Positions 52,136 to 60,994 of a DNA stretch of 64,000 nt are shown here, one piece after another. Under the pieces are notes generated by a model. The model searched no databases and was not told the origin of the DNA. It was given only the letters and a program-made list of their open reading frames with translations. The translations under genes and the position numbers were made by a program. Position 1 is the stretch's first letter, and each line of letters begins with the position of its first letter. The DNA comes from JANQPX01 sp039197065 (GTDB lineage Bacteria > Pseudomonadota > Alphaproteobacteria > Geminicoccales > Geminicoccaceae), in the NCBI GenBank assembly GCA_039197065.1, contig JBCCUL010000002.1, forward strand, positions 186,001 to 250,000, read 5' to 3'.

Positions 52136-53002
52136 ATGGAGACAACCTTGCCTGGACGAATGGTTGCCGTGACCTTGCTGATGGCCGGATGGATCATCGG
52201 TTTCTCTTGGTGGTCGGCCGAGGCGGCGCCGAAAGCGGTGCTCTGGGAGCGCTGGACCGCTCACGACCCCAACGCCGACGTCAGGATCGATCACGTTGCC
52301 TGGGGGAGCTTTCTCGAACGCTACCTGGTAACCGGCAGCGATGGGGTCAATCGCGTCGCTTATGGCAAGGTGACGCCGGAGGACATGGCGGCTCTCGATG
52401 GCTATATCGAAGAGCTCTCAAAGGTCGCGATCTCCGACTACGCCAGGCCGGAGCAGATGGCCTATTGGCTCAATCTCTACAACGCCCTGACCGTGCAGGT
52501 GATCCTCGATGATTATCCCGTTGACAGCATTCGGGATATCGATATCTCGCCTGGCCTTTTCAGCGATGGCCCCTGGGGGAAAAAGCTGATTACCATCGAA
52601 GGCGAGAAGGTGTCGCTCGACGACGTCGAGCATCAGATCCTCCGGCCGATCTGGCAGGATCCACGGATACATTATGGCGTCAATTGCGCATCGATCGGCT
52701 GTCCCAATCTCCAGCCTATGCCCTTCGAGGCCTCGATGCTCGATCGTCAGCTCGACGATGCCGCGATCGAGTTCGTCAATCATCCCCGTGCGGTCCAGCT
52801 CCGTGACGGCCGCGTGATCGTGTCGAGCATCTATGATTGGTTCCAAGAGGATTTCGGCAATAGCGATCAAGGTGTGATCGCTCATCTCAAGGCCTATGCT
52901 GCGCCCGATCTGGCGATGAAACTGGAAGGCATCAGCGATATCTACGACCATGAATATGATTGGCGACTGAATGACGTAACGGTACCAGCCGGTGGTTCCT
53001 GA
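52136..53002 (+). CDS. Exported DUF547 protein (copy 1)
   Basis: 288 aa from ATG 52136; starts at 52109 or 52160 are also possible. A signal peptide (MVAVTLLMAGWIIGFSWWSAEAA) is followed by the DUF547 domain: DHVAWGSFLERYLV, NRVAYGKV, QMAYWLNLYNALTVQVIL, EGEKVSLDDVEHQILRPIWQDPRIHYGVNCASIGCPNLQP with its conserved Cys pair. DUF547 has a papain-like/cysteine-protease-related look but no proven activity. Tandem with a paralogue 11 bp on. The genes are probably co-transcribed. Confidence 0.85.
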   Translation: METTLPGRMVAVTLLMAGWIIGFSWWSAEAAPKAVLWERWTAHDPNADVRIDHVAWGSFLERYLVTGSDGVNRVAYGKVTPEDMAALDGYIEELSKVAISDYARPEQMAYWLNLYNALTVQVILDDYPVDSIRDIDISPGLFSDGPWGKKLITIEGEKVSLDDVEHQILRPIWQDPRIHYGVNCASIGCPNLQPMPFEASMLDRQLDDAAIEFVNHPRAVQLRDGRVIVSSIYDWFQEDFGNSDQGVIAHLKAYAAPDLAMKLEGISDIYDHEYDWRLNDVTVPAGGS

Positions 53003-53013
53003 AGGATGAGAGG

Positions 53014-53904
53014 TTGCGTGTGATCACTGGGGCTTTCCAAACACGCGCCGAGGCTGGAGCGCAGACGCTCGGGACAGTCGGTTGGCTCGCCTGCTTCTTG
53101 GCCCTTTGGTCGATGCTCGGCCTGGCGCCTGCAGCTCATGCAGCAGATGAGCAGCAGGCTTTCGAACGCTGGCGCCAGCATGACGAAGGTTCGGCCAAGC
53201 GTGTCGATCATCGGGCCTGGGAAGCCTTCCTTTTGAACTATCTCCGACCCGGTGACGATGGCGTGCACATGGTCGCTTACGGCAAGGTGAGAGACCGAGA
53301 TCGCCGGGCGCTGTCCGGCTATATCGAGGCCATGGGTGAGATCGACATTGCCGCTTACCGGCGCTCTGAGCAGATGGCCTATTGGATCAATCTCTATAAC
53401 GCGCTCATCGTGAAGCTGGTCCTTGATCATTATCCGATTGCATCGATCAGGAAGCTCGAGCGCTCCAGCGCAGGCTTGAAAAACAGCCCCTGGAACCGGC
53501 CGCTCACCATCATCGATGGCGTTTCCCTGTCGCTCAACGACATTGAAAACCGCATCCTGAAGCCGATCTGGAACGATCCGCGCCTTCATTATGCGATTAC
53601 CTGCGTCGCCGTCGGCTGTCCCAACCTGCAGCCGGTACCCTTTTCAGGCGGTCGGCTCGACGAGCAGCTCAGCGAAGCTGCCATGGCCTATGTCAACGAT
53701 CCCCGCTGCATCAAGATAACGGAGAGTGAACTCCACGTTTCCAGCCTCTATCGATGGAACATTCAGACGTTCGGTGGCTCTGAGCAGGGCGTCATCCAGC
53801 ATCTCATGGCCTATGCCGAGCCTGATCTTGCGATGTCGCTCCAGGGCTTTGATCGTCTCCATGGCGATCATTTTGATTGGCGCCTCAACGATGCTGGTAA
53901 GTAG
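53014..53904 (+). CDS. Exported DUF547 protein (copy 2)
   Basis: 296 aa. The start is TTG 53014, with AAGGA 7 bases upstream. Signal peptide near residues 20-45 (ACFLALWSMLGLAPAAHAA). The domain matches copy 1 throughout: FERWRQHDEG, QMAYWINLYNALIVKLVL, GVSLSLNDIENRILKPIW, HYAITCVAVGCPNLQPVPF. Clear product of a tandem duplication, but well diverged, so the two have been kept for some time. Partnership with the following histidine kinase is possible but unproven (115-bp gap). Confidence 0.85.
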   Translation: MRVITGAFQTRAEAGAQTLGTVGWLACFLALWSMLGLAPAAHAADEQQAFERWRQHDEGSAKRVDHRAWEAFLLNYLRPGDDGVHMVAYGKVRDRDRRALSGYIEAMGEIDIAAYRRSEQMAYWINLYNALIVKLVLDHYPIASIRKLERSSAGLKNSPWNRPLTIIDGVSLSLNDIENRILKPIWNDPRLHYAITCVAVGCPNLQPVPFSGGRLDEQLSEAAMAYVNDPRCIKITESELHVSSLYRWNIQTFGGSEQGVIQHLMAYAEPDLAMSLQGFDRLHGDHFDWRLNDAGK

Positions 53905-54019
53905 AGAGCGGCCTGGGGATTTTTTCAGCCTTGTGATGTGAGGCTCCAGCTTTAAGTCCGCTGGCTTTTTGGAATTTCAGTCGCTATCACCGATCAGATC
54001 GACAGTCAGAATCAGGTTC

Positions 54020-55423
54020 ATGTCCAGGCCACTGCGTACGCCGTCACCGGTCAGATCCTTGTCAGCGAGGCTTCTTTTGCTGACGATGGCATTCGTGCTG
54101 CTCGGGGAGGTCTTGATCTACGTCCCGTCGATCTCCCGCTTTCGCAAGGTCTATATCGAAGAGCGCATCGCCGCCGCCCATCTCGCAACCTTGTCGCTTG
54201 AGGCCAGCGGAACCGGCCAGATCAATGACAGGCTCGAAGACGAGCTTCTAAGCCATGCCGGCGTCATCGCCGTAACCTTGCACGCACCCCGTGCCAATCT
54301 GATGCTCGGTCGACCGCCCCCGGTAGCGCGCATTTTCGATCTGCGCGCAGCCACCCCCTGGATCTTGATCGTCGATGCCTTCGACGCCCTTTGGCATGGC
54401 GGCGAGCGAACGATTCGCGTGTTCGGTCCATCACCGCAAAATCCTAGCCTGCTGGTCGATGTCAGTATGCAGGAGCGGGCGCTTTGGAACGCCATGGTCG
54501 ACTATTCCTGGCGCATTTTGAACCTGTCAGTCGTGTTGTCCTTGCTGACGGCGCTACTTGTTTACCTGTCACTGCACCTGCTCATGGTGCTGCCGCTTCG
54601 CCGCATTACCGAAAGCGTGATCGCTTTCCGCAGCCGGCCGGAAGATACCAGCACCACGCTCAAGGCCTCAGGGCGCGATGACGAGATCGGCGTCGTGCAG
54701 GACGAGCTTGCCAATATGCAGTCCGGCCTTCGTCAGGCGCTGGCGCAGAAAACCAGGCTCGCCGCACTTGGCGCGGCGGTCAGTAAGATCAATCATGATC
54801 TCCGAAACCTGCTCGCCAATGCCATGCTGTTATCCGATAGCCTGGACATCAGCCCGGACCCGAAGGTCAAGCAGATAGCCCCCCGACTGGTCGAATCGAT
54901 GGAACGCGCGGCAAAGCTCTGCAGCGAAACGCTGAACTTCGCGCGCGCTGAAAAGGTGGAGCCTGAAAAGCGCCGCTTTGCCCTGAAGGATCTTCTCGAT
55001 GAGGTCATCGCCAACGTCGATGGCCACACATCGTCCTCGATTCGTTGGCGCAACGAGGTAGATAACAGCACGATGGTGACAGCCGATCGTGATCAGCTCT
55101 TTCGGGTCCTGATGAATCTCGGCCGCAACGCACAGCAGGCCATGCAAGATCGTGACGACGACGATAAAGCCGGTCTGATTTCGTTCACGGCCTGGCAGAG
55201 CGGCCGCGAGCTTCAGATCGAGATCGTCGACAATGGTCCAGGCATCCCGAAAAGCGCCCGGAATGGACTGTTCGAAGCTTTTTCCGGATCGACAAGGCCA
55301 GGTGGCACCGGTCTTGGCCTGGCGATTGCCCGCGAGATCATGCGCGCCCATGGCGGCGACATCGAGCTCGACCGCAGCGATGCCGAAGGCACGGCCTTCA
55401 GGCTTTGGCTCCCGGCGGCTTGA
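54020..55423 (+). CDS. Membrane sensor histidine kinase
   Basis: 467 aa from ATG 54020. Two membrane helices (about 20-40 and 172-195) flank a periplasmic sensor of some 130 aa. A HAMP-like linker (PLRRITESVIAF) is followed by a HisKA-like helix with the phospho-acceptor in INHDLRNLL, then HATPase_c with NLGRNAQQAM, VDNGPGIP and GGTGLGLAI. The NHDLRN H-box differs from the common HELRTP and is typical of the HWE-unlike NtrB/PAS-type subgroup. No response regulator adjoins. Its 3' end overlaps the convergent membrane gene by 26 bp. Confidence 0.86.
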   Translation: MSRPLRTPSPVRSLSARLLLLTMAFVLLGEVLIYVPSISRFRKVYIEERIAAAHLATLSLEASGTGQINDRLEDELLSHAGVIAVTLHAPRANLMLGRPPPVARIFDLRAATPWILIVDAFDALWHGGERTIRVFGPSPQNPSLLVDVSMQERALWNAMVDYSWRILNLSVVLSLLTALLVYLSLHLLMVLPLRRITESVIAFRSRPEDTSTTLKASGRDDEIGVVQDELANMQSGLRQALAQKTRLAALGAAVSKINHDLRNLLANAMLLSDSLDISPDPKVKQIAPRLVESMERAAKLCSETLNFARAEKVEPEKRRFALKDLLDEVIANVDGHTSSSIRWRNEVDNSTMVTADRDQLFRVLMNLGRNAQQAMQDRDDDDKAGLISFTAWQSGRELQIEIVDNGPGIPKSARNGLFEAFSGSTRPGGTGLGLAIAREIMRAHGGDIELDRSDAEGTAFRLWLPAA

Positions 55424-56417
55424 GGTCGGAAACGGCGTTTGTCTTGTCCGATGAGAGAGGACGTCCTGCAAGTCCTTCGACGATACGCCCGAAGCCGGGC
55501 AGGCTGACCAGTGTTGCGTAAAAGCCCTGGCGATCCGGGATGAAGGGCGACCAAATCAAGAGGATGGTCAAAATCAAGACATGTTTTGGAAAGCTGATCC
55601 CGAGCAGAAGAAAGGTGCCGACGTGAAAGCAGGCCAGGGCCAGGCCGAAGACGCGATGCAGGCCTGGCCGTAGCCAAGCGAAAAGAGCGAAGAGTTCGAC
55701 GTAGATGACTAACATATAGGCCGGCCATCCCGCCCAGGCATTGTCAGTGAGCCAGGGGCCGAGAATGGTGGGTTTGTCCAGCTGGATCATCTTTGCTGCG
55801 ACGATCGTCGCAAGCGCTTCCGGGTGAAAGGCGCCGATCCGACCGTCGATCAAGGCTTCGATGCCGGCGGCGACTTTCCAAAATCCGGACATCGAATAGA
55901 AAAGCAAAATAAGCCCCTGCGTGTAGGCAAAGACCAGCAGATAGCGATATCGACCTATGATCGACGCGCCAAGCGAACGCTGATTGCCTGCAGGCAGGAA
56001 GCAAAAACAAAAGCCTGTCCAGATCCAATAGTGGTTGCCGTGGTTGATGGAGCCGAGGCCGAATGACGAGCGAAACGCGGAAGCGGAGAGGAATCCGATA
56101 AAAACCAGAACCTTAGGCCAGCGTCGATCAGGCAGGGCAACGGCAAGTAGCGATGCGCTGATCAGGCCGAACAGGATGATGAACCCTGTCGTTTCGATAT
56201 CCGGCGCCCAGAAGATCGGCCAGAGGGGTGAGAAACTGCCACCGGTCTCCATCAATTTCCAAAGCGCGTTCATTTCCTGATAAGCGAATAGAAGAGTAGC
56301 CGCGTAGTAGATCCTGACCAGCCAGAATGCCCTGTCGAACGATCGGCGATGGCTTTGCGGCGCGTAGGTGCCGCCGATCGATCGGCCGGCGAGAAATCTG
56401 CGGGTTCGTCTGATCAC
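55398..56417 (-). CDS. Polytopic membrane protein, HTTM-like
   Basis: 339 aa with about eight or nine hydrophobic helices. The order of segments (R-I-YY near the start, a loop FGLGSINHGNHYWIWTGFCF, then YTQGLILLFYSMSGFWK) resembles HTTM/vitamin K-dependent carboxylase-like membrane proteins, but I am not certain of the family. Its start overlaps the stop of the upstream small membrane gene as ATGA, so they are probably a functional pair. The 3' end runs 26 bp into the histidine kinase gene on the other strand. Confidence 0.6.
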   Translation of the reverse strand: MIRRTRRFLAGRSIGGTYAPQSHRRSFDRAFWLVRIYYAATLLFAYQEMNALWKLMETGGSFSPLWPIFWAPDIETTGFIILFGLISASLLAVALPDRRWPKVLVFIGFLSASAFRSSFGLGSINHGNHYWIWTGFCFCFLPAGNQRSLGASIIGRYRYLLVFAYTQGLILLFYSMSGFWKVAAGIEALIDGRIGAFHPEALATIVAAKMIQLDKPTILGPWLTDNAWAGWPAYMLVIYVELFALFAWLRPGLHRVFGLALACFHVGTFLLLGISFPKHVLILTILLIWSPFIPDRQGFYATLVSLPGFGRIVEGLAGRPLSSDKTNAVSDLKPPGAKA

Positions 56418-56956
56418 GAGCCGCCTTCATAGGAAAAGTCGCCGATCAGCTTGATCTCGTCACTTGACGGGCCTTCGCGCCAGCGCCTGAGCGGGTTGTA
56501 GCTGTGTCGGTTGATCTGATAATCGACGTCATGAGCGCCAAAAAACCGCGCGGCAAAACGCTCGCGGTCGAGATCGCTGCCTTCGGCGTCTTTGCTGAGG
56601 GATCTGCCGAGATTTTGGAGCGCCTTGTAGCCAAGGCTCTTGCTGTCGCTATAGCTTGGGAAAACGTCGATACTGCGCATGTCGACCGGAGGGTCGAAGG
56701 TCGTGCCGTTCAGGGCAAGAATGGCGATGTGATACTCCCTGCGCGCATCGCTGACCTTGGAAAAGAGAGACCAGGTGAAGAATGGAAAGAGCTCTCTTGA
56801 TGGATGCGTGGAAGGACCGGCGATAACGAAGGCTGCGCTCGTCGAGAGGATCGCGTAGAAAACCAAACCCGCAGCACCAAAAAGCTGCAGCTGCCTTGGC
56901 GAAAAGTGACGCCGCCTGTTGGGCTTGCGCGCCTCTTTGCTTGGTCGTTCCGTCAA
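56414..56956 (-). CDS. Single-span membrane protein, partner of HTTM-like gene
   Basis: 180 aa with a basic N-terminus (KEARKPNRRRHFSPRQ), one hydrophobic helix (about 28-47) and a periplasmic tail without cysteines. Such small proteins often accompany HTTM-like genes (the partner here is coupled by ATGA overlap). The segment LFPFFTWSLFSKV recalls proteins encoded next to HTTM genes. No activity can be given. Confidence 0.55.
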   Translation of the reverse strand: MTERPSKEARKPNRRRHFSPRQLQLFGAAGLVFYAILSTSAAFVIAGPSTHPSRELFPFFTWSLFSKVSDARREYHIAILALNGTTFDPPVDMRSIDVFPSYSDSKSLGYKALQNLGRSLSKDAEGSDLDRERFAARFFGAHDVDYQINRHSYNPLRRWREGPSSDEIKLIGDFSYEGGS

Positions 56957-57170
56957 CTTGACCCATTCAGTCGATTTCGGGTGCCTAACTGCTGGTGCTT
57001 CCTTGCCGGAAGGTCCAGCCTTTTAGCGATAATTTCGTTGCATGTCGAACTCGACAGCTTCTTCACTTTTGAGATTGCCGTCTGTTGACGGATTTCGGGC
57101 TGATTGTGTCAGCGTCCTGGCAGGCCTGCACTCTGTGAAGCTGGTGCGAAGAGCGAAAAGGATGGAACTC

Positions 57171-57635
57171 ATGCCCTTGGTCGCGGCAAAGCCTGAGGAT
57201 CGGAAATTCATGGCGCTGGCTTTGGAAGAAGCCAGGCGTGGTTATGAAGAGGGCGGCGTTCCGGTAGGATCCGTGATGGTTGCCGATGGATCAGTCTTGG
57301 CCCGAGGACACAATCGTCGGGTTCAAGACGGTGACCCGATTGCGCATGGCGAAATGGACTGCCTGCGTCTTGCAGGTCGACGGCCGAGCTATCGAGGCGT
57401 CACGCTCTAAACGACCCTCAGCCCATGCATGATGTGTGTTGGCACGATCCTGCAGTTCGGGATCTTGAGGATGGTGGTCGGTGAACGCGATAACTTCTTC
57501 GGCAATAGCGACTTTCTCGCCGAGGGCAGCGTCGATGTCGTGTTGCTGGACGACATCGACTGTATCGCTTTAATGCGGTGCTTCATCGAAGAAAAACCGG
57601 AACTCTGGAATGAGGATATTGCTGAGGACGTTTGA
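57171..57635 (+). pseudogene. Fcy1-like cytosine deaminase, interrupted by one stop
   Basis: Zinc-dependent deaminase with the zinc motifs HGEMDC (first half) and SPCMMC (second half), plus GGVPVGSVM, RGHNRR, VVGERDNF and the C-terminus EEKPELWNEDIAEDV; this is strikingly like fungal cytosine deaminase Fcy1. In-frame TAA at 57408-57410 separates the zinc halves at GVTL*TTLSPC, exactly where the family has Tyr (TAC/TAT to TAA, one base). The frame is otherwise intact for 154 codons from ATG 57171 (AAGGA 9 bases upstream). Recent inactivation or a sequencing error are both possible; a 78-aa fragment would lack half the zinc site. Confidence 0.75.
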
Positions 57636-58384
57636 TACTAAAAGGCGATAAGATCCAGCCGGAAAATGATCGGATGATCTTATCATCCTGTATTCCGGGG
57701 GAGAGTAGGGACAAGGCAACGAGCGATGCAGCGCATTGGCGCGGTTCACGAGTTTCTATCCTGAATTTGCCGATATTTCGCATAAATTTTCTGGAATAAG
57801 TCACTGTATTGCATCGATATTTCAAGGTTTTGATGCCGAGACGGCATTTTCCTGAAGGCCAGCAGAGCCGGATTTCAGATCCCGTTGGCCCCAAGAGGAC
57901 CTCCATTTCGACCAGAAAGCGTCCAAGCGGCGGTTCGTCGAGGCTTGTCTTGGACTGGGCCAGGTCAGTCATCCTTTTCCATCCGGCAGGATCAAAGCAT
58001 CGCGGAACCAACTGGGCCCTCTAGAGCTTTTCCCGAACAGGTGGAACCACCTGTTCGATAAGGAAATGCGGCGAAACAACGAGATAGAGCGTGCATCCCG
58101 ATCACACCCGATCGGGATGCACGCTCTAGAACAAACATCACAGAACCGAGGTCATGTTTGGCTGCATGGAAGACTATCGAAGGTGCTTCACACGCTTCAA
58201 GAAACGCGCAACGCGATATCTCACCTTCGTCCATGTCAGCGTCGCATAGCCTGCTCTTGCGATGACACGTCATTCGAACCTATAGCGAACGCCGATCAGA
58301 CATGATCGGAACATAAGCTCTGGGCAATGGGTTCTGTATCAACTTTTCTAAAGAGCTACTTATCCTTCTGTTTGAAAAGCTTGG
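57636..58384. other. Gene-free region with RIME1-like element
   Basis: 749 bp. Apart from the repeat at 58020-58130 it has only short frames. Of these, 57809-58024 (+) and the frame opposite show no motif I recognise and may be relics. The flanks of the element (57640-57800 and 58140-58380) hold nothing else visible. Confidence 0.5.
58020..58130 (+). repeat. RIME1-like double-palindrome element
   Basis: 111 bp bounded by the inverted ends TCTAGAGC (58020-58027) and GCTCTAGA (58123-58130). It contains two long palindromes: CGAACAGGTGG-AA-CCACCTGTTCG (58034-58057, 11-bp perfect stem) and a 19-bp perfect stem 58085-58103 / 58110-58128 around CATCCCGATC, loop ACACCC. Size (about 106-109 bp in rhizobia) and two-palindrome design match the Rhizobium intergenic mosaic element RIME1. 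It lies in the gap between the broken deaminase and the tad genes. Confidence 0.75.
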
Positions 58385-59002
58385 CTAGTCGGCCTCGACG
58401 GAATCAAGGGTGCCCAGCCTTGGCCTGTGATGCGCGCGTCGGTAGATCACACGGGGGGAAACGATCAGTTCGCTCAGAAATGGCTCGAAGTCGAAGAAGA
58501 CTTCCGAAATGATGGCTGTCTCGCCTTCCCGGACATCGAAGTCCGCCGGTAGATCTGCCGATTCGCCTTCGGTGCCAACTTCGCTGGCCTTGAGAAACGA
58601 GCCGGCACCGGATCGTTGCCAGGCAATCGTAGCGCCTTCGCCATCATCGTTGGTCACCGATGAGATAACCACTCGGCCGCTGCTACTCAGGTCGAACGGT
58701 TCTGCGACATGGGCGGCGGCATTGAATATGTCGTCAAGCTCGGTCTCGCTAATCGTCTCCGCTCGCGCCACAAGGTCAGACATGGTAATTGCAACTCGAT
58801 CGATCTTCTGATTGAGAAGAACGTAGCGTCCAAGCTCTGCACTTGCGAGTAGCATCAACAGAAGGACCGGGAGGGCAAGGGCAAATTCGACGACGACATT
58901 GCCACGGTCGCAAAGCCGTCTGGCAAGAAGGGCAACAGCCTTCCAAGAAACACTCGGCTGCCAGTAGATCGGGCTGCGCATTGATGCCTTTATGATGCTC
59001 AT
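58385..59002 (-). CDS. TadE/TadG-like pilus protein
   Basis: 205 aa. A basic N-terminus is followed by the class IV-like segment RGNVVVEFALALPVLLLMLLASAELGRYVLL (about 33-63), which is the TadE signature with Glu in the hydrophobic helix, then a periplasmic pseudopilin-like domain. These minor pilins help assemble or anchor Flp pili. 42 bp after the other TadE-like gene, same operon. Confidence 0.8.
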   Translation of the reverse strand: MSIIKASMRSPIYWQPSVSWKAVALLARRLCDRGNVVVEFALALPVLLLMLLASAELGRYVLLNQKIDRVAITMSDLVARAETISETELDDIFNAAAHVAEPFDLSSSGRVVISSVTNDDGEGATIAWQRSGAGSFLKASEVGTEGESADLPADFDVREGETAIISEVFFDFEPFLSELIVSPRVIYRRAHHRPRLGTLDSVEAD

Positions 59003-59044
59003 GACCGATAGTCCAACATATCGTCTGCTTCCATGGTCTGTATA

Positions 59045-59650
59045 TCAGCTGCCGAAGGGTTCATTTCTGACAGCAACATTGGCGTCCAGGGTAATGACCT
59101 CGCCAAAGAACGGGCGGAACAGGGGTATCATAAGGGACCAATCGTAACGTAATCGATAAACGACAACGTCACCGGGACCTCCGAGTCCGGCCTGGCCCAT
59201 ATCTTCGTCCCACCCGCTATTGCCGTTGATATCGTCGAATTCCTCACCCTCGTCATACGCTCCGTTACCGTTCTCATCCGTGAATGGCTCCGCTTGCCCG
59301 ACATCCGCGAAGCTCTCGTAAACGAGTGTCTCAATATCGATGTCGTCGATTTCGATGATTCCATAGGCGTTATCCTCGATGATCTGCAGGATCATATCCT
59401 GCCGACTAATCTCAGCTGTCGATGAGCCAGTCACGCCGTAACGCGAGGCTTGGCGCGCACCGCCTTCGAGTAACGTCTGGGCGAAGATGATTCCGGAAAA
59501 CTCGAAAACGCCGCACAGGAGGGCGAGCAGAAGCGGTGCGACGAATGCGAATTCGACGATTGCCTGGCCGGAATCGTCCTGAGTGCGCCCTCGACAATGC
59601 ACTCGACGAAAAAAAACACGTCTAAGTTGATTTTGGAGCGACAAAATCAT
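59045..59650 (-). CDS. TadE-like pilus protein with calcium-type loops
   Basis: 201 aa. TadE signature GQAIVEFAFVAPLLLALLCGVFEFSGII (about 28-55), then the extended segment FTDENGNGAYDEGEEFDDINGNSGWDED. This carries two DxNxNGxxDxxE-type loops (about 122-146), the pattern of calcium-binding EF-hand/dockerin-like motifs. A terminal hydrophobic PLFRPFFGEVITLDA follows. The divergent tadD gene starts 67 bp upstream. Confidence 0.82.
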   Translation of the reverse strand: MILSLQNQLRRVFFRRVHCRGRTQDDSGQAIVEFAFVAPLLLALLCGVFEFSGIIFAQTLLEGGARQASRYGVTGSSTAEISRQDMILQIIEDNAYGIIEIDDIDIETLVYESFADVGQAEPFTDENGNGAYDEGEEFDDINGNSGWDEDMGQAGLGGPGDVVVYRLRYDWSLMIPLFRPFFGEVITLDANVAVRNEPFGS

Positions 59651-59717
59651 TGCCTTTTACCTTTTTGGAACGATAGTGCCTAGTTTGATGACCTATGGTT
59701 GATTTAGAGGGGTTGCC

Positions 59718-60893
59718 ATGACCATTAAACTGCAATCGAGCATGCGAGGACTGACTCTGATGATCGGTTTTGTCGCGTGTCTTTCGGCATGTGCGCCCAA
59801 CAGCGTGCGCACGCCAGTTGGTGCTGGCGTCGATGGGCAGCTCAATGCTGCTGAACAGGAGACGAGCCGATACGGAACGCTGCTGCGCCTGGCATCGTCG
59901 ACACGTTCGTCCGGTGATCCTGCAGCTGCTGTTAACATGTATCAGCAGGCGATAGCGCTCGAGCGTGGTCGGCCGGAAGCCTATGCTCTCCTGGGCGATA
60001 CTCTGATCGAACTCGGCGCCTATGATCAAGCTGCTGAGATATTTCAACAAAGCCTCAAGCGCGATGGAGATGGCCTTGCAGCCAGACTTGGTTATGCGCG
60101 TGCTCTTGTGGCGCTCAAGCGGCCAGAGGCAGCCATTCCACATTATGAAGCCGCGCTGAGATCGGCATCGGGGAACCTCCAGGCCTATAATGGGCTCGGC
60201 GTGGCTTACGATCTTTCCGGTCAGCATAAGGCCGCGCAGCAGATCTATCGTGATGCGCTTGCGATCGCTCCGGACAGCATGCTCTTGCGCAATAATCTGG
60301 GTCTTTCGCTGGCTCTTGCCGGTGATTATCAGGATGCGATCGAACTGCTGAAGATCGTCGCCGATGAGCCTGGAGCACGTGCGCAGAACCGTCAAAATCT
60401 TGCGCTCGCCTACGGACTTTCCGGCGATCTGGCTTCTGCCGAACGCATAAGCCGACTTGACCTGGATGAAGAATCCGTCCAGTCTAATCTCGCCTATTTC
60501 GCATCGCTCGCAGCCATCGATGACCGGCGAAAGCGTGCATCCGCGCTGGGTGCTCATTCGTCCGATCAGGGGACTGCGGCTGGGTCGGAAACGGTCGGTC
60601 AACGGCTGACGGCGCTGGCCCTGGGCGATGAGGGGCTGGAGCTTGCACTGACACCGACCGGCCGCTGGTATGTGAACCTTGGCGAATATGCCAATCGTCT
60701 TCAGGCCGCATCGGCTTGGCAACAGTTGCAAACGCAGCATGTTGATCTTCTGAGCCCATTCGACCATCTGGCCGGAGCCGAGAGCGGCAGACAACCTCTG
60801 CTCGTGGGGCCCATGGCGACGGCGGAGAAAGCTGAAACTCTGTGCAGCAGCCTCGCCAGTCGCGGTCAGGTTTGCAGACCTATGGCCCTCTGA
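59718..60893 (+). CDS. tadD: TadD-like TPR lipoprotein with SPOR-like C-terminus
   Basis: 391 aa. AGAGGGG precedes the ATG. Signal peptide with lipobox LSAC (Cys about 27), so probably outer-membrane anchored. At least five tetratricopeptide repeats fill about 45-245. The last 75 aa (WYVNLGEYANRLQAASAWQQLQ..LLVGPMATAEKAETLCSSLASRGQVC) match the SPOR peptidoglycan-binding pattern, which starts with a Q/N-hydrophobic-G-x-Y/F motif. TadD helps localise the Tad secretin; the SPOR tail would tie it to septal or sidewall peptidoglycan. Confidence 0.8.
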   Translation: MTIKLQSSMRGLTLMIGFVACLSACAPNSVRTPVGAGVDGQLNAAEQETSRYGTLLRLASSTRSSGDPAAAVNMYQQAIALERGRPEAYALLGDTLIELGAYDQAAEIFQQSLKRDGDGLAARLGYARALVALKRPEAAIPHYEAALRSASGNLQAYNGLGVAYDLSGQHKAAQQIYRDALAIAPDSMLLRNNLGLSLALAGDYQDAIELLKIVADEPGARAQNRQNLALAYGLSGDLASAERISRLDLDEESVQSNLAYFASLAAIDDRRKRASALGAHSSDQGTAAGSETVGQRLTALALGDEGLELALTPTGRWYVNLGEYANRLQAASAWQQLQTQHVDLLSPFDHLAGAESGRQPLLVGPMATAEKAETLCSSLASRGQVCRPMAL

Positions 60894-60963
60894 GCTGGAA
60901 CGGCCGCAAACAAGACTGAACCTTCCGCCGTGGCTGCCCCTAAGGTCAGTTGACTGTCGGTTT

Positions 60964-60994
60964 TGCATGGAGGCCATTATTTGGTCTCCATGCA
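60964..60994 (+). other. 13-bp hairpin after tadD
   Basis: TGCATGGAGGCCA-TTATT-TGGTCTCCATGCA: 13 pairs (one G-T) around a 5-nt loop, 71 bp after the tadD stop. No T-tract follows, so it is not a classical terminator; it may stabilise the tadD transcript end. Confidence 0.55.

Noticed and set aside
57583..58011. 142-codon minus-strand frame opposite the deaminase end
   Set aside because: No motif, no ribosome binding site, and it overlaps the coding end of the deaminase. It may be a relic of another element but cannot be supported.
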